Positions 56,401-64,000 are shown, counted from the stretch's first letter. The stretch is 64,000 nt of DNA from Opisthocomus hoazin (GCF_030867145.1 NC_134427.1:10997001-11061000); one strand, 5' to 3'. Notes: generated by a model from the sequence alone, not told the origin. Made by a program: numbers and translations.

Positions 56401-56815
56401 CATTTCATATTGACATTCTCCACTTTATTTTGGACTTTCACGCTACGGAATCAACAGAGGAAAAACCAGACGGCCCTCTTCACACTCCCTGCAGCAGCCG
56501 CAGCCACCCACCTGGGCGGGCCCTGAGGCGCACGAACCCCCCGCCGCTTCGGGAGGGCTGGCGCGGGGCTCGCCCTCCGCCGCGCTCCCCGCCGCCTGGA
56601 AAAGCTCCTCGGTGAGAGCGGCGATGCGGGACGGGGCCTCCTCCCGCAGCAGCTCCCGCACCAGCCCTGAAAGGCAGAAGGAGAGCGGGGCGCGAGCTGC
56701 AGCCTGGCGGCAGACGGCGGCTCTCGGAGGGGAACGAGAGGAACGAGGGGAGGGAGGAAGCCCTCGCCCCGCCGCAGCCGGTACCTCCCACCGCCGCCAA
56801 TCCCGCGCCCGCCAT
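23475..56815 (-). CDS. TEX11: TEX11, meiotic SPO22/ZIP4-like TPR protein (last exon not found)
   Basis: Meiosis protein that promotes synapsis and crossover formation; human TEX11 loss causes azoospermia. I join 28 exons on the minus strand, 5' to 3': 56785-56815, 56512-56666, 54397-54481, 53093-53172, 52562-52642, 52360-52479, 50776-50856, 48214-48299, 46681-46738, 45761-45856, 43757-43838, 41346-41424, 40440-40591, 39625-39710, 38437-38574, 37591-37693, 36378-36502, 35517-35602, 34858-34911, 34089-34129, 32757-32843, 31125-31195, 30481-30597, 29532-29604, 27898-28047, 26470-26578, 25339-25459, 23475-23639. Total 2712 nt, 904 codons, no stop, all GT-AG. The start ATG is 56815-56813 ([16 protein letters not shown]). 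Matches to the mammalian protein include [81 protein letters not shown] and [10 protein letters not shown], in order. TPR-like helical repeats run through the protein. The short C-terminal exon was not located. Human TEX11 is X-linked. Confidence 0.93.
27219..27524 (+). repeat. CR1 LINE 3' end
   Basis: A typical avian CR1 tail on the + strand: GACAAGGGGTAATGGCTTTC, then GAGGGTGGTGAGGCACTGGC, GGTTGCCCAGAGAAGCTGTG, GGGCTTTGAGCAACCTGGTC, TTGGAACTAGATGATCTTTA and a CATTCTACGATTCTAT end. About 300 bases, 5'-truncated as usual for CR1. It sits in the TEX11 intron between exons 27898-28047 and 26470-26578, antisense to the gene. Confidence 0.93.
33481..33507. repeat. A27 homopolymer
   Basis: An uninterrupted run of 27 A on the + strand (poly-T in the TEX11 transcript direction) inside a TEX11 intron. 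I see no retroposed gene body in front of it, so it may simply be a slippage tract. Its length may vary between individuals or be misread in assembly. Confidence 0.9.
38785..38872 (+). repeat. Possible ancient CR1-like LINE fragment
   Basis: Contains a phrase similar to old amniote CR1 copies: AAAGACAGGACACTGGACTAGAC followed by a degraded segment ending CATTCTTATG. These phrases are known from old reptile and bird CR1 families. It lies in a TEX11 intron. Short and diverged, so the call is tentative. Confidence 0.35.
41513..41528. repeat. G16 homopolymer
   Basis: Sixteen consecutive G on the + strand between TEX11 exons 41346-41424 and 43757-43838. In the TEX11 RNA this is a C-run. Such tracts can form quadruplex or i-motif structures and are prone to sequencing error. 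Confidence 0.9.
42688..43375 (+). mobile_element. Probable solo LTR of an avian endogenous retrovirus
   Basis: The right part (about 43290-43375) has the layout of a retroviral R-U5: CCTAGCACCCATCTCTGCGC, AATAAA (about 43321), then about 50 bases ending GGGGTAACA. This resembles avian ERV LTRs. If the element starts at 42688 (TGGTAACACA), it begins TG, ends CA and is flanked by AACTC at 42683-42687 and 43376-43380. The 5' edge is the weak point, because I found it by looking for that flanking repeat; the right part is more secure. It carries no gag, pol or env. It is antisense to TEX11 in an intron. Confidence 0.5.
46100..46445 (+). repeat. Old, decayed CR1 LINE fragment
   Basis: Phrases such as GGCCTTCAAATACATAAATG, CAAAGAGGAAGGTATTAAAA, TCTCCATATCCACTCTGGAT, AGACAAACATCTATCAGAAA and CTTCAGCCCTACTTTCTACA occur in the order of old amniote CR1 3' ends, with an internal deletion. 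It is much more diverged than the copy at 27.2 kb, so it is older. It lies in the TEX11 intron left of exon 46681-46738. Confidence 0.6.
49425..49625. repeat. Possible ancient interspersed repeat
   Basis: The text TTCCTAACTATGGCTCACAG followed by ACCACTGATGATCCACAAGCTG resembles an old amniote repeat with a 'gtggtccgtggaccactggtggtcc' type start. The rest has no recognisable structure. It is a weak pattern match only. Confidence 0.25.
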
Positions 56816-57121
56816 AGGCGGCGCCGCCCCGCCCACGCACGCTGACGAGCCCGGACGGGAGGCAAATGCGCCTCTGCGCATGCGCGCCGCCCACACGGCG
56901 CGCTCTTCGCCGCGGAGCATGCCGGGCCCGGCGCCGCGCTTCCGGTGTCTTCGCGCGCCCATTGGCTGTCCGGCGCTACCGCCCCACCTTCTCGCCCCGA
57001 GCGACGGGCGACGGGGCCAATCGGACGACGCGGCGGACCGGCTCCGCTGCCTGCCGCCCGGTGGGCGCCGCGGCGGTTCTGGAAGGATCCCGGGCGCGGG
57101 GCCCGGCCGGGCGCAGGCGAG
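56816..57121. promoter_or_regulatory. Bidirectional promoter, TEX11 (-) and NCBP2L (+)
   Basis: Only 306 bases separate the two divergent start codons. Visible motifs are an NRF1 palindrome at 56875-56886, an ETS-type CTTCCGG at 56939-56945, an inverted CCAAT box (ATTGG) at 56961-56965 and a forward CCAAT at 57017-57021. No TATA box is seen. Shared control of a meiosis gene and a general RNA-processing gene is an inference from the spacing. Confidence 0.8.
56875..56886. promoter_or_regulatory. NRF1 binding site (TGCGCATGCGCG)
   Basis: A full match to the NRF1 consensus YGCGCAYGCGCR, palindromic, about 60 bases upstream of the TEX11 ATG and 236 bases upstream of the NCBP2-like ATG. NRF1 commonly sits at CpG-island and bidirectional promoters. 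Confidence 0.75.
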
Positions 57122-59346
57122 ATGTCGGGGCTGCTCCACACCACGCTGAGCGGGCTCAACAGCGACTCTTACTGCGAGATCAGCCAGTACCGCGACCAGC
57201 ACTTCCGGGTACGGCCGGGACGGAGGCGCGGAGGCGCGGGGGCGCGGGCGGCGGGGCCCGAGGCGGCGCCGGAGGGGAGGGGGCTGCTGCCTGGGCAAGG
57301 CCGTGCGAGCAGCCGGCGAGCGGGAGGGCGGGGCGGCGCGAGGGGCCCGCCGGGGCCTGGCGCCGGAAGCGGGGCGGTGGGCGCGCTCACCCCGCTGCCC
57401 TCCCCTCTGCCCTCAGGGTAGCAGGCAGCTGCAGGAGAAATCCCTGAAGATTTCCTCCACGCTCTACGTTGGCAACCTGTCCTTCTACACCACCGAGGAG
57501 CAGATCCAGGAGCTCTTCTCCAAGTGCGGAGACGTCAAGAGGATTGTCATGGGGCTGGACAAGATCAAGAAGACCCCCTGTGGCTTCTGCTTTGTCGAGT
57601 ATCCTTTCTGGCTCCCGGTTCCTGTCAACCCACGTGTGGTTGGCACCTTTAGTTCCTCTCTGCACAGCAAGCTTAGCTGTACTGCCGTGGAAGACCTGAA
57701 AAGGAGCGACAGTCAAGCGCTTTCTGCCAGGCGCTTCCTTTCCAACCTTGCTACTTCCCCACCACCGCCTTAATTGAGAGACCGGCTGCAGTGGTGCTGT
57801 AGGTGAAGAGTGCTACGGCTGCTGTACTTTCTGGAGGTGGCAGAGAGCTCCTTTCATTTCTTAGCTTCTTTAATGATTTTAGGGCCAAAATGAGAACAGT
57901 TACAATTGTCAGTCTGAGCTCTCGCGTGGCCAGAGCACATGTTCACTTTCTCACCTTAACTTTACATCTGAGTGAGGTACCAGAATAAGCCATGGCAGTA
58001 TTCCCAAGCACAGGGTATATGCTTGTACAAGTTGCATCGTGAACTGCCTTTGCAAAGCTCTCCTGTGAGGCCTGCCCCTCTTGTTCAAATTCAGTCAAGT
58101 TTCACGTAGTATAAAAAGGTATATTACAGATTTCTTGCCCTTAGCAAGGCTTTAACGTGTTTATTTCATCTAGTTGTGAAATAAGTGATCCAAAGCTGCT
58201 ACTTGTCTGTGCAGGTACTAACATCAAAGTTCAGAATCCTTTCTGAGTGGGAGCTGGTTTTAGCTTGGATTTAGATGAGCGCAGTTTTTGATCCCATAGA
58301 GAAGAGCGGGAAGAGTAGAAAAGGCTGGAGGGCAGGGTTTTTCTGCTTCTCACATACAATAGTTCTCTTTTTTATTTTCCCTGCACCAAACAAAATAGCA
58401 CCCTTACTTCTCCTTATAGTGTGCTTCAGGTACTACACAAGAGCAGACGCTGAACACGCAATGCGATTTATCAACGGCACACGACTAGATGACCGCATCA
58501 TTCGAACGGACTGGGATGCCGGGTTCAAGGAGGGGCGACAGTATGGAAGAGGAAAGACTGGCGGACAGGTAAAGGCAATACCAGTCCATAGCTTGAATTT
58601 GATCCTCCTAAGACTGTGTACTGCTTGGTTAGTTTTGTCTCATGTGCAACAATGTGTAGATTGTAAAGACCTGATAATAAATTTAGCCATTCCCAGGCTG
58701 TTTTGGTAACTTATGCCTGGTGTTAAAAGCTACAAATAGAACTTAAGGCCATTTCTCACTAGGACTGCAGACTTCCCACAACGCAAGCAGAATGTTCCCT
58801 AATCCAAGCTAGTACTCTTAAAATGATGCAGAATTTGAATGAAGGGGGACAGCATAGCTGCTAGGCCAATCTCACAACGCAGCCATTTGCCCCAGTGTAA
58901 AGGTGAGGTTCCTGTGCAGGTTTCCAGGGTGGAGGAGAGAAAATGTTCTGGAGGCTAAGCCTGACAGTTTGGAGAGCTGGACTGCAAAGCTGAATGGAAA
59001 TATTTTGGGGTCTACTTTGCTTCTCTTCTGAAGACACCTCAGCCATCAGATACATCTTCATATGTGATTCTCACTACCATTACCACCTTTTTGGTGGATT
59101 ATTTGAAGAGATTTCAAATGGGTCAAAGAGCTCCTAACCTGAACTTCAATTCTTCACCAGCTGAGCGAGGAGGGGATGATGATTCTGAAGTCTAGCAGGA
59201 GACAGGCAGTGCAGGGTACTAATATCTGTGTTACTGCTGTGCCCCAGGTGCGAGATGAATACCGGACAGACTACGATGTGGGAAGAGGTGGCTTTGGCAA
59301 GATCATTCAGATGCAGAAGGCAAATCATCAACCTGTGATCTACTAA
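57122..59346 (+). CDS. NCBP2L: NCBP2-like nuclear cap-binding protein subunit (CBP20 family)
   Basis: Small subunit of the nuclear cap-binding complex, which holds the m7G cap together with NCBP1 and acts in splicing, 3' processing and export. Exons: 57122-57208, 57417-57598, 58430-58568, 59248-59346 (stop TAA); 168 residues, versus 156 in human NCBP2. One RRM: RNP2 LYVGNLSF at 45-52, RNP1 GFCFVEYY at about 85-92. The cap-stacking tyrosines of human CBP20 (Tyr20 and Tyr43) correspond to Tyr23 (SQYRDQHF) and Tyr46. The conserved [17 protein letters not shown] and GGQVRDEYR follow. The N-terminus has about 3 extra residues, and the C-terminus extends past GRGGFGK to ...HQPVIY. Being intron-bearing, it is not a retrocopy. 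It could be NCBP2 itself or the paralogue NCBP2L; the TEX11/DLG3 setting favours NCBP2L. Confidence 0.88.
57599..58429 (+). other. U12-type (minor spliceosome) intron of NCBP2L
   Basis: The intron opens with GTATCCTTT (57599-57607), a nine-out-of-nine match to the U12 donor consensus, and closes with TTCAG. A CTCCTTATA sequence at 58410-58418 is close to the U12 branch consensus TTCCTTAAC, 12-14 bases before the exon. Splicing here gives the conserved [16 protein letters not shown] junction. No ordinary U2 donor nearby restores the frame. Confidence 0.85.
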
Positions 59347-60002
59347 TTGCCTCGTGGGTCCTAGCTCGCAGAGGGCTCTGTCCTTCCAGAGCTAGCCCTG
59401 TTCTCACATTTTGGATTGGGGTAGGGAGCGAGATCCAAGTTCCAGCAAAAGGTGACCCTCCTTAGACTGTGGATATACATGTGTTCATTCCCCCTTCCTT
59501 CTGGGCTAGAGACGATGGTCTGTGTTGATACAGGGCAACAAGGGGAAATAAAATGGACAGCTCTGCAGGATTCTGGGTAAGAAGAAATGCAGCATGTCAC
59601 ACACGCCTCGTGCTATGACGTACTGTTCACATTGCAGCTAACCAGGTGGCTTCCTCCAAGCTGTGACTGCAGCCATGGTTGCTCTCAAATGGAACTTCTT
59701 AAAACCTTACCACCATTGGAGCCCTCCAGGTGCCTGGGCACCTTATGGGGATGCACAAGAGATTCAGGTTTCTAATTTTTACAACCTCATCTGCTTACAG
59801 AGCAGTATCACTGTTTGGGTAAGAGAAGTGGAGCAAGGTCTTATCCACTTGGAGGTGCTTGTCTGCCCATCTTGCCCTTGGGTTGGTCAGGGCCTGCAGA
59901 GCATTTCTCTTTATGATGCCCCCAGTGCTGCCTGGCTTTTCAGATCCTCACTGTTCGCCGTGATTTTGTTAAAAGTTTCTTTTAATTTTTTAAATAAACA
60001 GT
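59347..60002 (+). other. NCBP2L 3' UTR with two poly(A) signals
   Basis: After the stop codon there are AATAAA signals at 59547-59552 and 59993-59998. The first gives a 3' UTR of about 220 bases and the second about 670. The second lies right at the edge of the first LTR and overlaps the left copy of its target duplication by one base. No other coding sequence is visible. Confidence 0.65.
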
Positions 60003-60565
60003 TGTATTGGGTCTGGCTGAGATGGAGTTAATTTTGCCCTAGCAGCCCTCGTAATGCTGTGCTTTGTATTTGTAGCTAGAAAGGTGTTGGTAACATCTCG
60101 GTGTTTTGGCTGCTGCTGAGCAGTGCTCCACAGCATCAAGGCCGTCTCGCCAGCATTCCCCCCCTCACCCAGTAGGCTGGGGGTGGGCAGGATCTTGGGA
60201 GGGGACAGACCCAGGACAGCTGACCCAAACTGACCAAGGGGATATTCCATAAAATATGATGTCTGCTCAGCACTAAAAGCTAAGGGGAGAGGGGGAGCAT
60301 GTTTGTCTTGTGGAGCAACCACTATGCCTACTGAAGCCCTGCTTCCCAGGAAGTGGCCAGACATCACCTGCTGATGGGAAACAGAATAAATCCTTTGTTT
60401 TCCTTTGTTTCTGCATGTGACCTTGCTTTTGCTTTATTAAACTGCCTTTATCTTGTCCTGTGAGTTCTTTTCCATCTTATTTTCTGTCCCTCTGTCCTGC
60501 TGAGGAGGGGACTGATAGAGTAGCTTGGTGAACACCTGGTGTCTAGCCAGGGTCAACCCACTACA
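60003..60565 (+). mobile_element. Solo LTR 1 (ERVL-like), TSD ACAGT
   Basis: A 563-bp element starting TGTATTGGGTCTGGCTGAGA and ending CACTACA, flanked by a perfect 5-bp direct repeat ACAGT at 59998-60002 and 60566-60570. Ends are TG...CA. The phrase CCAGGACAGCTGACCCAAAC and a 3' part with TTAAACTGCCTTTATC are shared with the next element. No internal retroviral genes are present, so it is a solo LTR left by recombination. The class III (ERVL) label rests on 5-bp duplication and similarity to known bird LTRs. Confidence 0.88.
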
Positions 60566-60577
60566 ACAGTGAGTCCT

Positions 60578-60998
60578 TGTCCTGGGTTCAGCTGGGATAG
60601 GGTTAATATTCACAAAAGGCTAGGAGGAGACACAGCCAGGACAGCTGACCCAAACCAGCTAAACAAATGAGGTCTCTGATGGGGTCTCCAATAGCAAGTG
60701 ACATCATGCTCCATATTTTAACTGGGGGAGCTGACCAGGGGAGGGTGATCGCTGCTTGGGAGCTTGCTGGGCATGTGGTTGTGAGAAAATTGCACTGTGT
60801 ATTCCTTGCTTTGTATATTCTTTTTATCAGTATTATTGTTGTTATTTTTCTTTTCCTTTGCTGTTCTGTTAAACTGTCTTTATCCTAACCCATGAGTTTT
60901 GCCTTTTTCTTCTGATTCTCCTCCCCATCCCACCGTGGGGGAGGAGCGAGCGAGCAGCCACGTGGTTCTTTGTTGCTGGCCAGGGCTAAACCATGACA
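60578..60998 (+). mobile_element. Solo LTR 2 (ERVL-like), TSD GTCCT
   Basis: A 421-bp element starting TGTCCTGGGTTCAGCTGGGA and ending AAACCATGACA, flanked by perfect GTCCT at 60573-60577 and 60999-61003. It has TG...CA ends, the same orientation as LTR 1 and related sequence, but a different length and a different 3' section (GGGGGAGGAGCGAGCGAGCA). Only two bases (60571-60572) separate the two target duplications. No internal genes. Confidence 0.88.
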
Positions 60999-61003
60999 GT
61001 CCT

Positions 61004-63293
61004 GTACCTGTTGCAGTTTGTGCGTCAAAACCACTCGCTCTATGACACGAAATGTGGGGGAGCATTTCCTGTTGGTGTCCTAGAGCTGCTGTCACTTGCA
61101 AACACAAAGATGGACACTAATAGAGCGTACAAGTCTCGCCGTGTTTCTCTTGGCTCCTGTCTTGGTGCTGACTTTTCCTACTCTTCTGTTTTGCCATAGC
61201 TGATGGCTGCTGTCAGAAGGCAGTTGCTTATAAAGTGTACAGATGCACTGAATAATATAAGTCCTTATGTTTCACATCAGCAGGTTCTAGGATAACTTTC
61301 CCTATCCTGTCACCTGTTCCACAGTCAGGGAGAGCAAAACAAAGGGCCAGTGTGTACTTCAGAGGAAGGAACCAGCAACTCCTTAGCCTGTGTTTATGAG
61401 AGGCTTTCTTCCCATTTTAAGAAGACAGTGGCTGACACTCTCTAACCTGTTAGAGACCCTGTTAGGGTCTGAACAAGGGACCAGAGGAGATGAAAACCGT
61501 TTCTGATCTGTCCCCAAGAACCGCTCAGTTAGGGCAGGTAATTCCGTTGAACAGGTTAAATTCTGTCTGTAAATTGTGTTTGTACTGTGTAAATAATACC
61601 AGCTGCTACCTGCCCAGTAATGTGTAATCATGATTTTTCAGGCATTATCTCATCCAAGACAATAGAAACTGTTGCACACCAACCTGCAGACCAGGCATAC
61701 AACTGAAATTAGTTTAACACTCACATTAACCCAAAGTCTTGATAACTGAGTGGGAGGAAGTGTTACATTTAGTTTGTTGAAATGTCTCTTACCTGTTTGT
61801 TTTGCACATCAGGTTGCTCTGCCTGTACAACTGTGACGGGTCTTGAAGGAACTGTGTGCTTAGTCTTCCGCAGGTTTAAGCAATGACAGCATTGAGATGC
61901 CTGTGATGTGGGCTGCCCCTGAGATGGCAGTGAAAAGGAGCAGGACATTGACCTAAGAGCAAAAAATACAAGCAGTCATCCATCCAGCCTGGCAAAGCAG
62001 CATCAGCGTGAGGTCGCTTGCAGAGAATATGAATTACAGAAGGAATAATTGCCTGGGCAAACACAGCAGGGAAACAGGAAAACTTAAGGAGGATGGGGAG
62101 AGTATCAGCCATGAAACTCTAGGATTAGCGAAGGAATCTCTTGTGTATGAGGTAGCGAAACAAGGCAAGCTTTCAGTTAGCTCCTGGAAGAGCCCAGTGT
62201 GGCCTGTTGGACACATCAGTCCTATGTATGTGACAGAACATTCAGAAGTCTGTTCAGTCAGGTGCCTGGGCTGTTCTATGCCCACAGAAGGCATCGGTCC
62301 CTATTTTTGCAACGTACTGTGATTTTAGCTCTACACAGATCTCCCAGTCCCACTCACTTCAGTCTGGAGAAAGAGTGTCTCCTTCAGCAAGCCCCAAACC
62401 AGGACTAGCAAGCTATGCACTGTTCCTCTTTCAACATAATCTTTGCAAAGAGATTTGTCCTGACTTTTATTCAAATACGTATATTTGCCTAAAAGAATCC
62501 ACCTCAAATACTACAGCTGCAATACATGTCAGGATCCTTTACTTCTACAGCAATCCCAGACAGAACAAAACAGAGATGAGAAAGTTCACGAGTCGGTAGA
62601 TGCTCCCAGCTCTCGGCCTGTGCTGCCACGGGTAGGTGCTCACGTGGCACCCTGCTGCATCAGTCAGAAGAGGTGTCTTTGCCAAGAGCATTCCCAAGCA
62701 TGGTGGCTGCCAGGGTCCCGGAGCAGCCCTGCCTACCCTAGCCGGGCTCCTGGCCATGGCACACTTTGTGACCAAAAGACTCGGCCTCCAGGGATGCCTT
62801 TCAGACACTTTCATCAGCACACAAAGGTCCTATTAGGAGAGAAAACCCTTTGTCCTCACATTGCTGGGGCAGTGCCAAGACAGGCAGTGCAGCCAACAGA
62901 CCGAGAGACCTGATAAGGCCCAAGAGAAATGGGGTACAGCTTAGCAGCAAGCATGTGGCTGCCTCTCCGAGTTGTGAGCAGTTAATGTGCTGGAAGCAGA
63001 GGCCACTTTTCCTGGGCAACAGCCAAGCTGTTTCTGTGAAGAATCCTGATGCCAGCACCAACCAAACGAGCTTCAGGCTTCCAGGGGAATAAGGACTTGG
63101 ACTCCAGTGAGTTTCTGCTGGATCCCTTGTGGTCTGTGGAGTCCCTCTTCCTCCATGATAGAGAACAGAATAAAGCGGAGCAGTTTTTCCAGAAAACGCT
63201 GCTCCTACTCAGGCTCCTGGGCCGTGCTCTCACTCAGGAACACCACACTCAGAGCCATCTGCACTGGGGAGGGGAAGAGGCAGGCTGCGGTTC
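61004..63293. other. Intergenic, nothing recognised
   Basis: No conserved protein, RNA gene or clear repeat could be identified on either strand. Open frames here are short and unlike known families. GC content rises again to the right, toward the protease pseudogene. Confidence 0.5.
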
Positions 63294-64000
63294 TCATTCA
63301 GTGTGGCAGCTTTTAGAGTCCGCTTTGATCCAGTAACAGATATCAGCAAACTTGAGAGCAGTCAGGCGAATGGCAACATTATAGTTGTGGTGCTCCCCAG
63401 CCACTTCCAGCCACCCTGAGAAGACCCTGATCACCTTCCTCTCCCATTTGTGTCATAGAGGGTCCCACATTTTGCAATACATCCCAGAGCTGGACTCACC
63501 AGGCGTGGCATCACAGTGCTGGTAGATGAGGTGGACCATCTTGTCCTCCACAGAAGCAGCAGAGCAGCTTGCCCAGCCGGTCGCTGTCAAACCCCGAGAA
63601 ATTAATCCTCTTCCCAGCCATCTCCTCTGCTGCCAGAGCTGCCATCAGCATCATATGCGGGTGCCGGTGAGGCCTGCGCAGCTCCAGAAGGACATAGTCA
63701 TCTGTGCTGACTGAGTTGGGGCCCCGAATCCAGCCTGTGGGCACCTGCGTGCACTGCACCTGAGCCCAGTGCATCGCCAGCCTGCCCGCTCTGTTGCCAG
63801 TGCCTTGCACCGGCATCAGGAAACCCTACTTGATCTTCTCAGGCCCCTTCATGTAGTCTTTGCTGTCGTGAACGGGCAGCGGTGAGGATGTGCCGTTCAG
63901 ACACCAGCACACCTGTGCAGCCCGCGGTGACCTTGATGGTGGCAGAGAAGGGGTGGTTCATCAGGAAGTGGTTCCTGATGATGGAAAACTGCCTGTCTGC
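63294..64000 (-). pseudogene. PRSS23/PRSS35-like serine protease pseudogene, 5' cut by window
   Basis: Minus-strand frames pieced together by eye match the chymotrypsin-like domain of the PRSS23/PRSS35 family in order: HFLMNHPFSATIK, GCTGVLVSERHILTAA, VPTGWIRG, DYVLLELRRPHR, INFSGFDSDR, YQHCDATPGESSSGMY, KWERKVIRVFSG, NYNVAIRLTALKFADICYWI, ending at TGA 63294-63296. Lesions: a frameshift/deletion right after LTAA that removes the catalytic His (AAHC), an in-frame TAG at 63828-63826, a further frameshift before YQHCDA, and a TGA after KMWDPL. The Asp (DYVLLEL) and Ser (GESSSG) regions remain. The family is encoded largely in one coding exon, so this may be a retrocopy or a decayed paralogue. 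The 5' end is outside the window. Confidence 0.85.

Larger units (their letters stand above)
56470..57420. promoter_or_regulatory. CpG island at TEX11/NCBP2L head-to-head start
   Basis: An abrupt rise in GC and CpG density after about 33 kb of AT-rich sequence. It covers TEX11 exons 1-2, the gap between the two start codons, and the first exon and first intron of the NCBP2-like gene. This is the usual form of a vertebrate housekeeping-type bidirectional promoter. Confidence 0.85.

Noticed and set aside
56443-57298. 240-270-codon minus-strand frames across the CpG island
   Set aside because: Only the two short exons of TEX11 inside them fit splicing and similarity; the rest is CpG-island read-through.
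57417-57775. Continuation of the NCBP2L exon through 57598 as an alternative longer protein
   Set aside because: The open frame past 57598 is intron sequence; it loses the conserved RRM end, and the U12 donor with exon 58430 restores it exactly.
60003-60998. A complete provirus with two LTRs
   Set aside because: There is no internal region between the two LTRs, they differ in length and sequence, and each has its own target duplication.
1-64000. CRISPR arrays, operons, integrases or plasmid features
   Set aside because: No regularly spaced repeats or prokaryotic gene layout; all genes are intron-bearing vertebrate genes.

Overview
The window is a piece of an amniote nuclear genome, almost certainly a bird. 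The genes are split by GT-AG introns. There is a CR1 LINE 3' end with the bird-type ATTCTATG-like tail at about 27.2 kb, and LTRs of kinds familiar from avian endogenous retroviruses at about 43 kb and 60-61 kb. The two LTR types near 60 kb make a neoavian bird more likely than a galliform, but I cannot name a species. There is no sign of prokaryotic or plasmid sequence, CRISPR arrays or operons. I recognised no tRNA or rRNA gene by eye.

Layout. (1) 1-15.6 kb, GC-rich, + strand: the 3' part of DLG3 (SAP102, a synaptic MAGUK scaffold). It covers the SH3 domain, HOOK, guanylate-kinase-like domain and stop codon, then a 2.6 kb 3' UTR. The N-terminal PDZ exons lie left of the window. (2) 15.6-23.5 kb: intergenic or TEX11 3' sequence with no exon I can support. 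(3) 23.5-56.8 kb, AT-rich, minus strand: TEX11, a meiotic SPO22/ZIP4-like TPR protein. I reconstruct 28 exons joining into one open frame of 904 codons; only a short final exon is missing. (4) 56.8-57.1 kb: a CpG-rich bidirectional promoter with an NRF1 site. (5) 57.1-59.3 kb, + strand: a four-exon NCBP2/CBP20-like cap-binding protein gene (probably NCBP2L), complete at 168 residues, with a U12-type intron. (6) 60.0-61.0 kb: two different, related solo LTRs almost back to back, each with its own perfect 5-bp target-site duplication. (7) 63.3-64.0 kb, minus strand: a broken PRSS23/PRSS35-like serine protease copy that runs off the right edge.

The genes do not form a functional pathway. DLG3 and TEX11 are neighbours in the mammalian X-linked block (human Xq13.1), so the window is the avian counterpart of that block. 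The NCBP2-like gene fits an old DLG/NCBP2 paralogon, since human DLG1 and NCBP2 both lie at 3q29. The best leads are the DLG3 exon choices that switch the SH3-GK linker between SAP102-like and PSD-95-like forms, the U12 intron, the shared TEX11/NCBP2L promoter, and the LTR pair placed at the NCBP2L poly(A) region. I found no convincing wholly new biological system.
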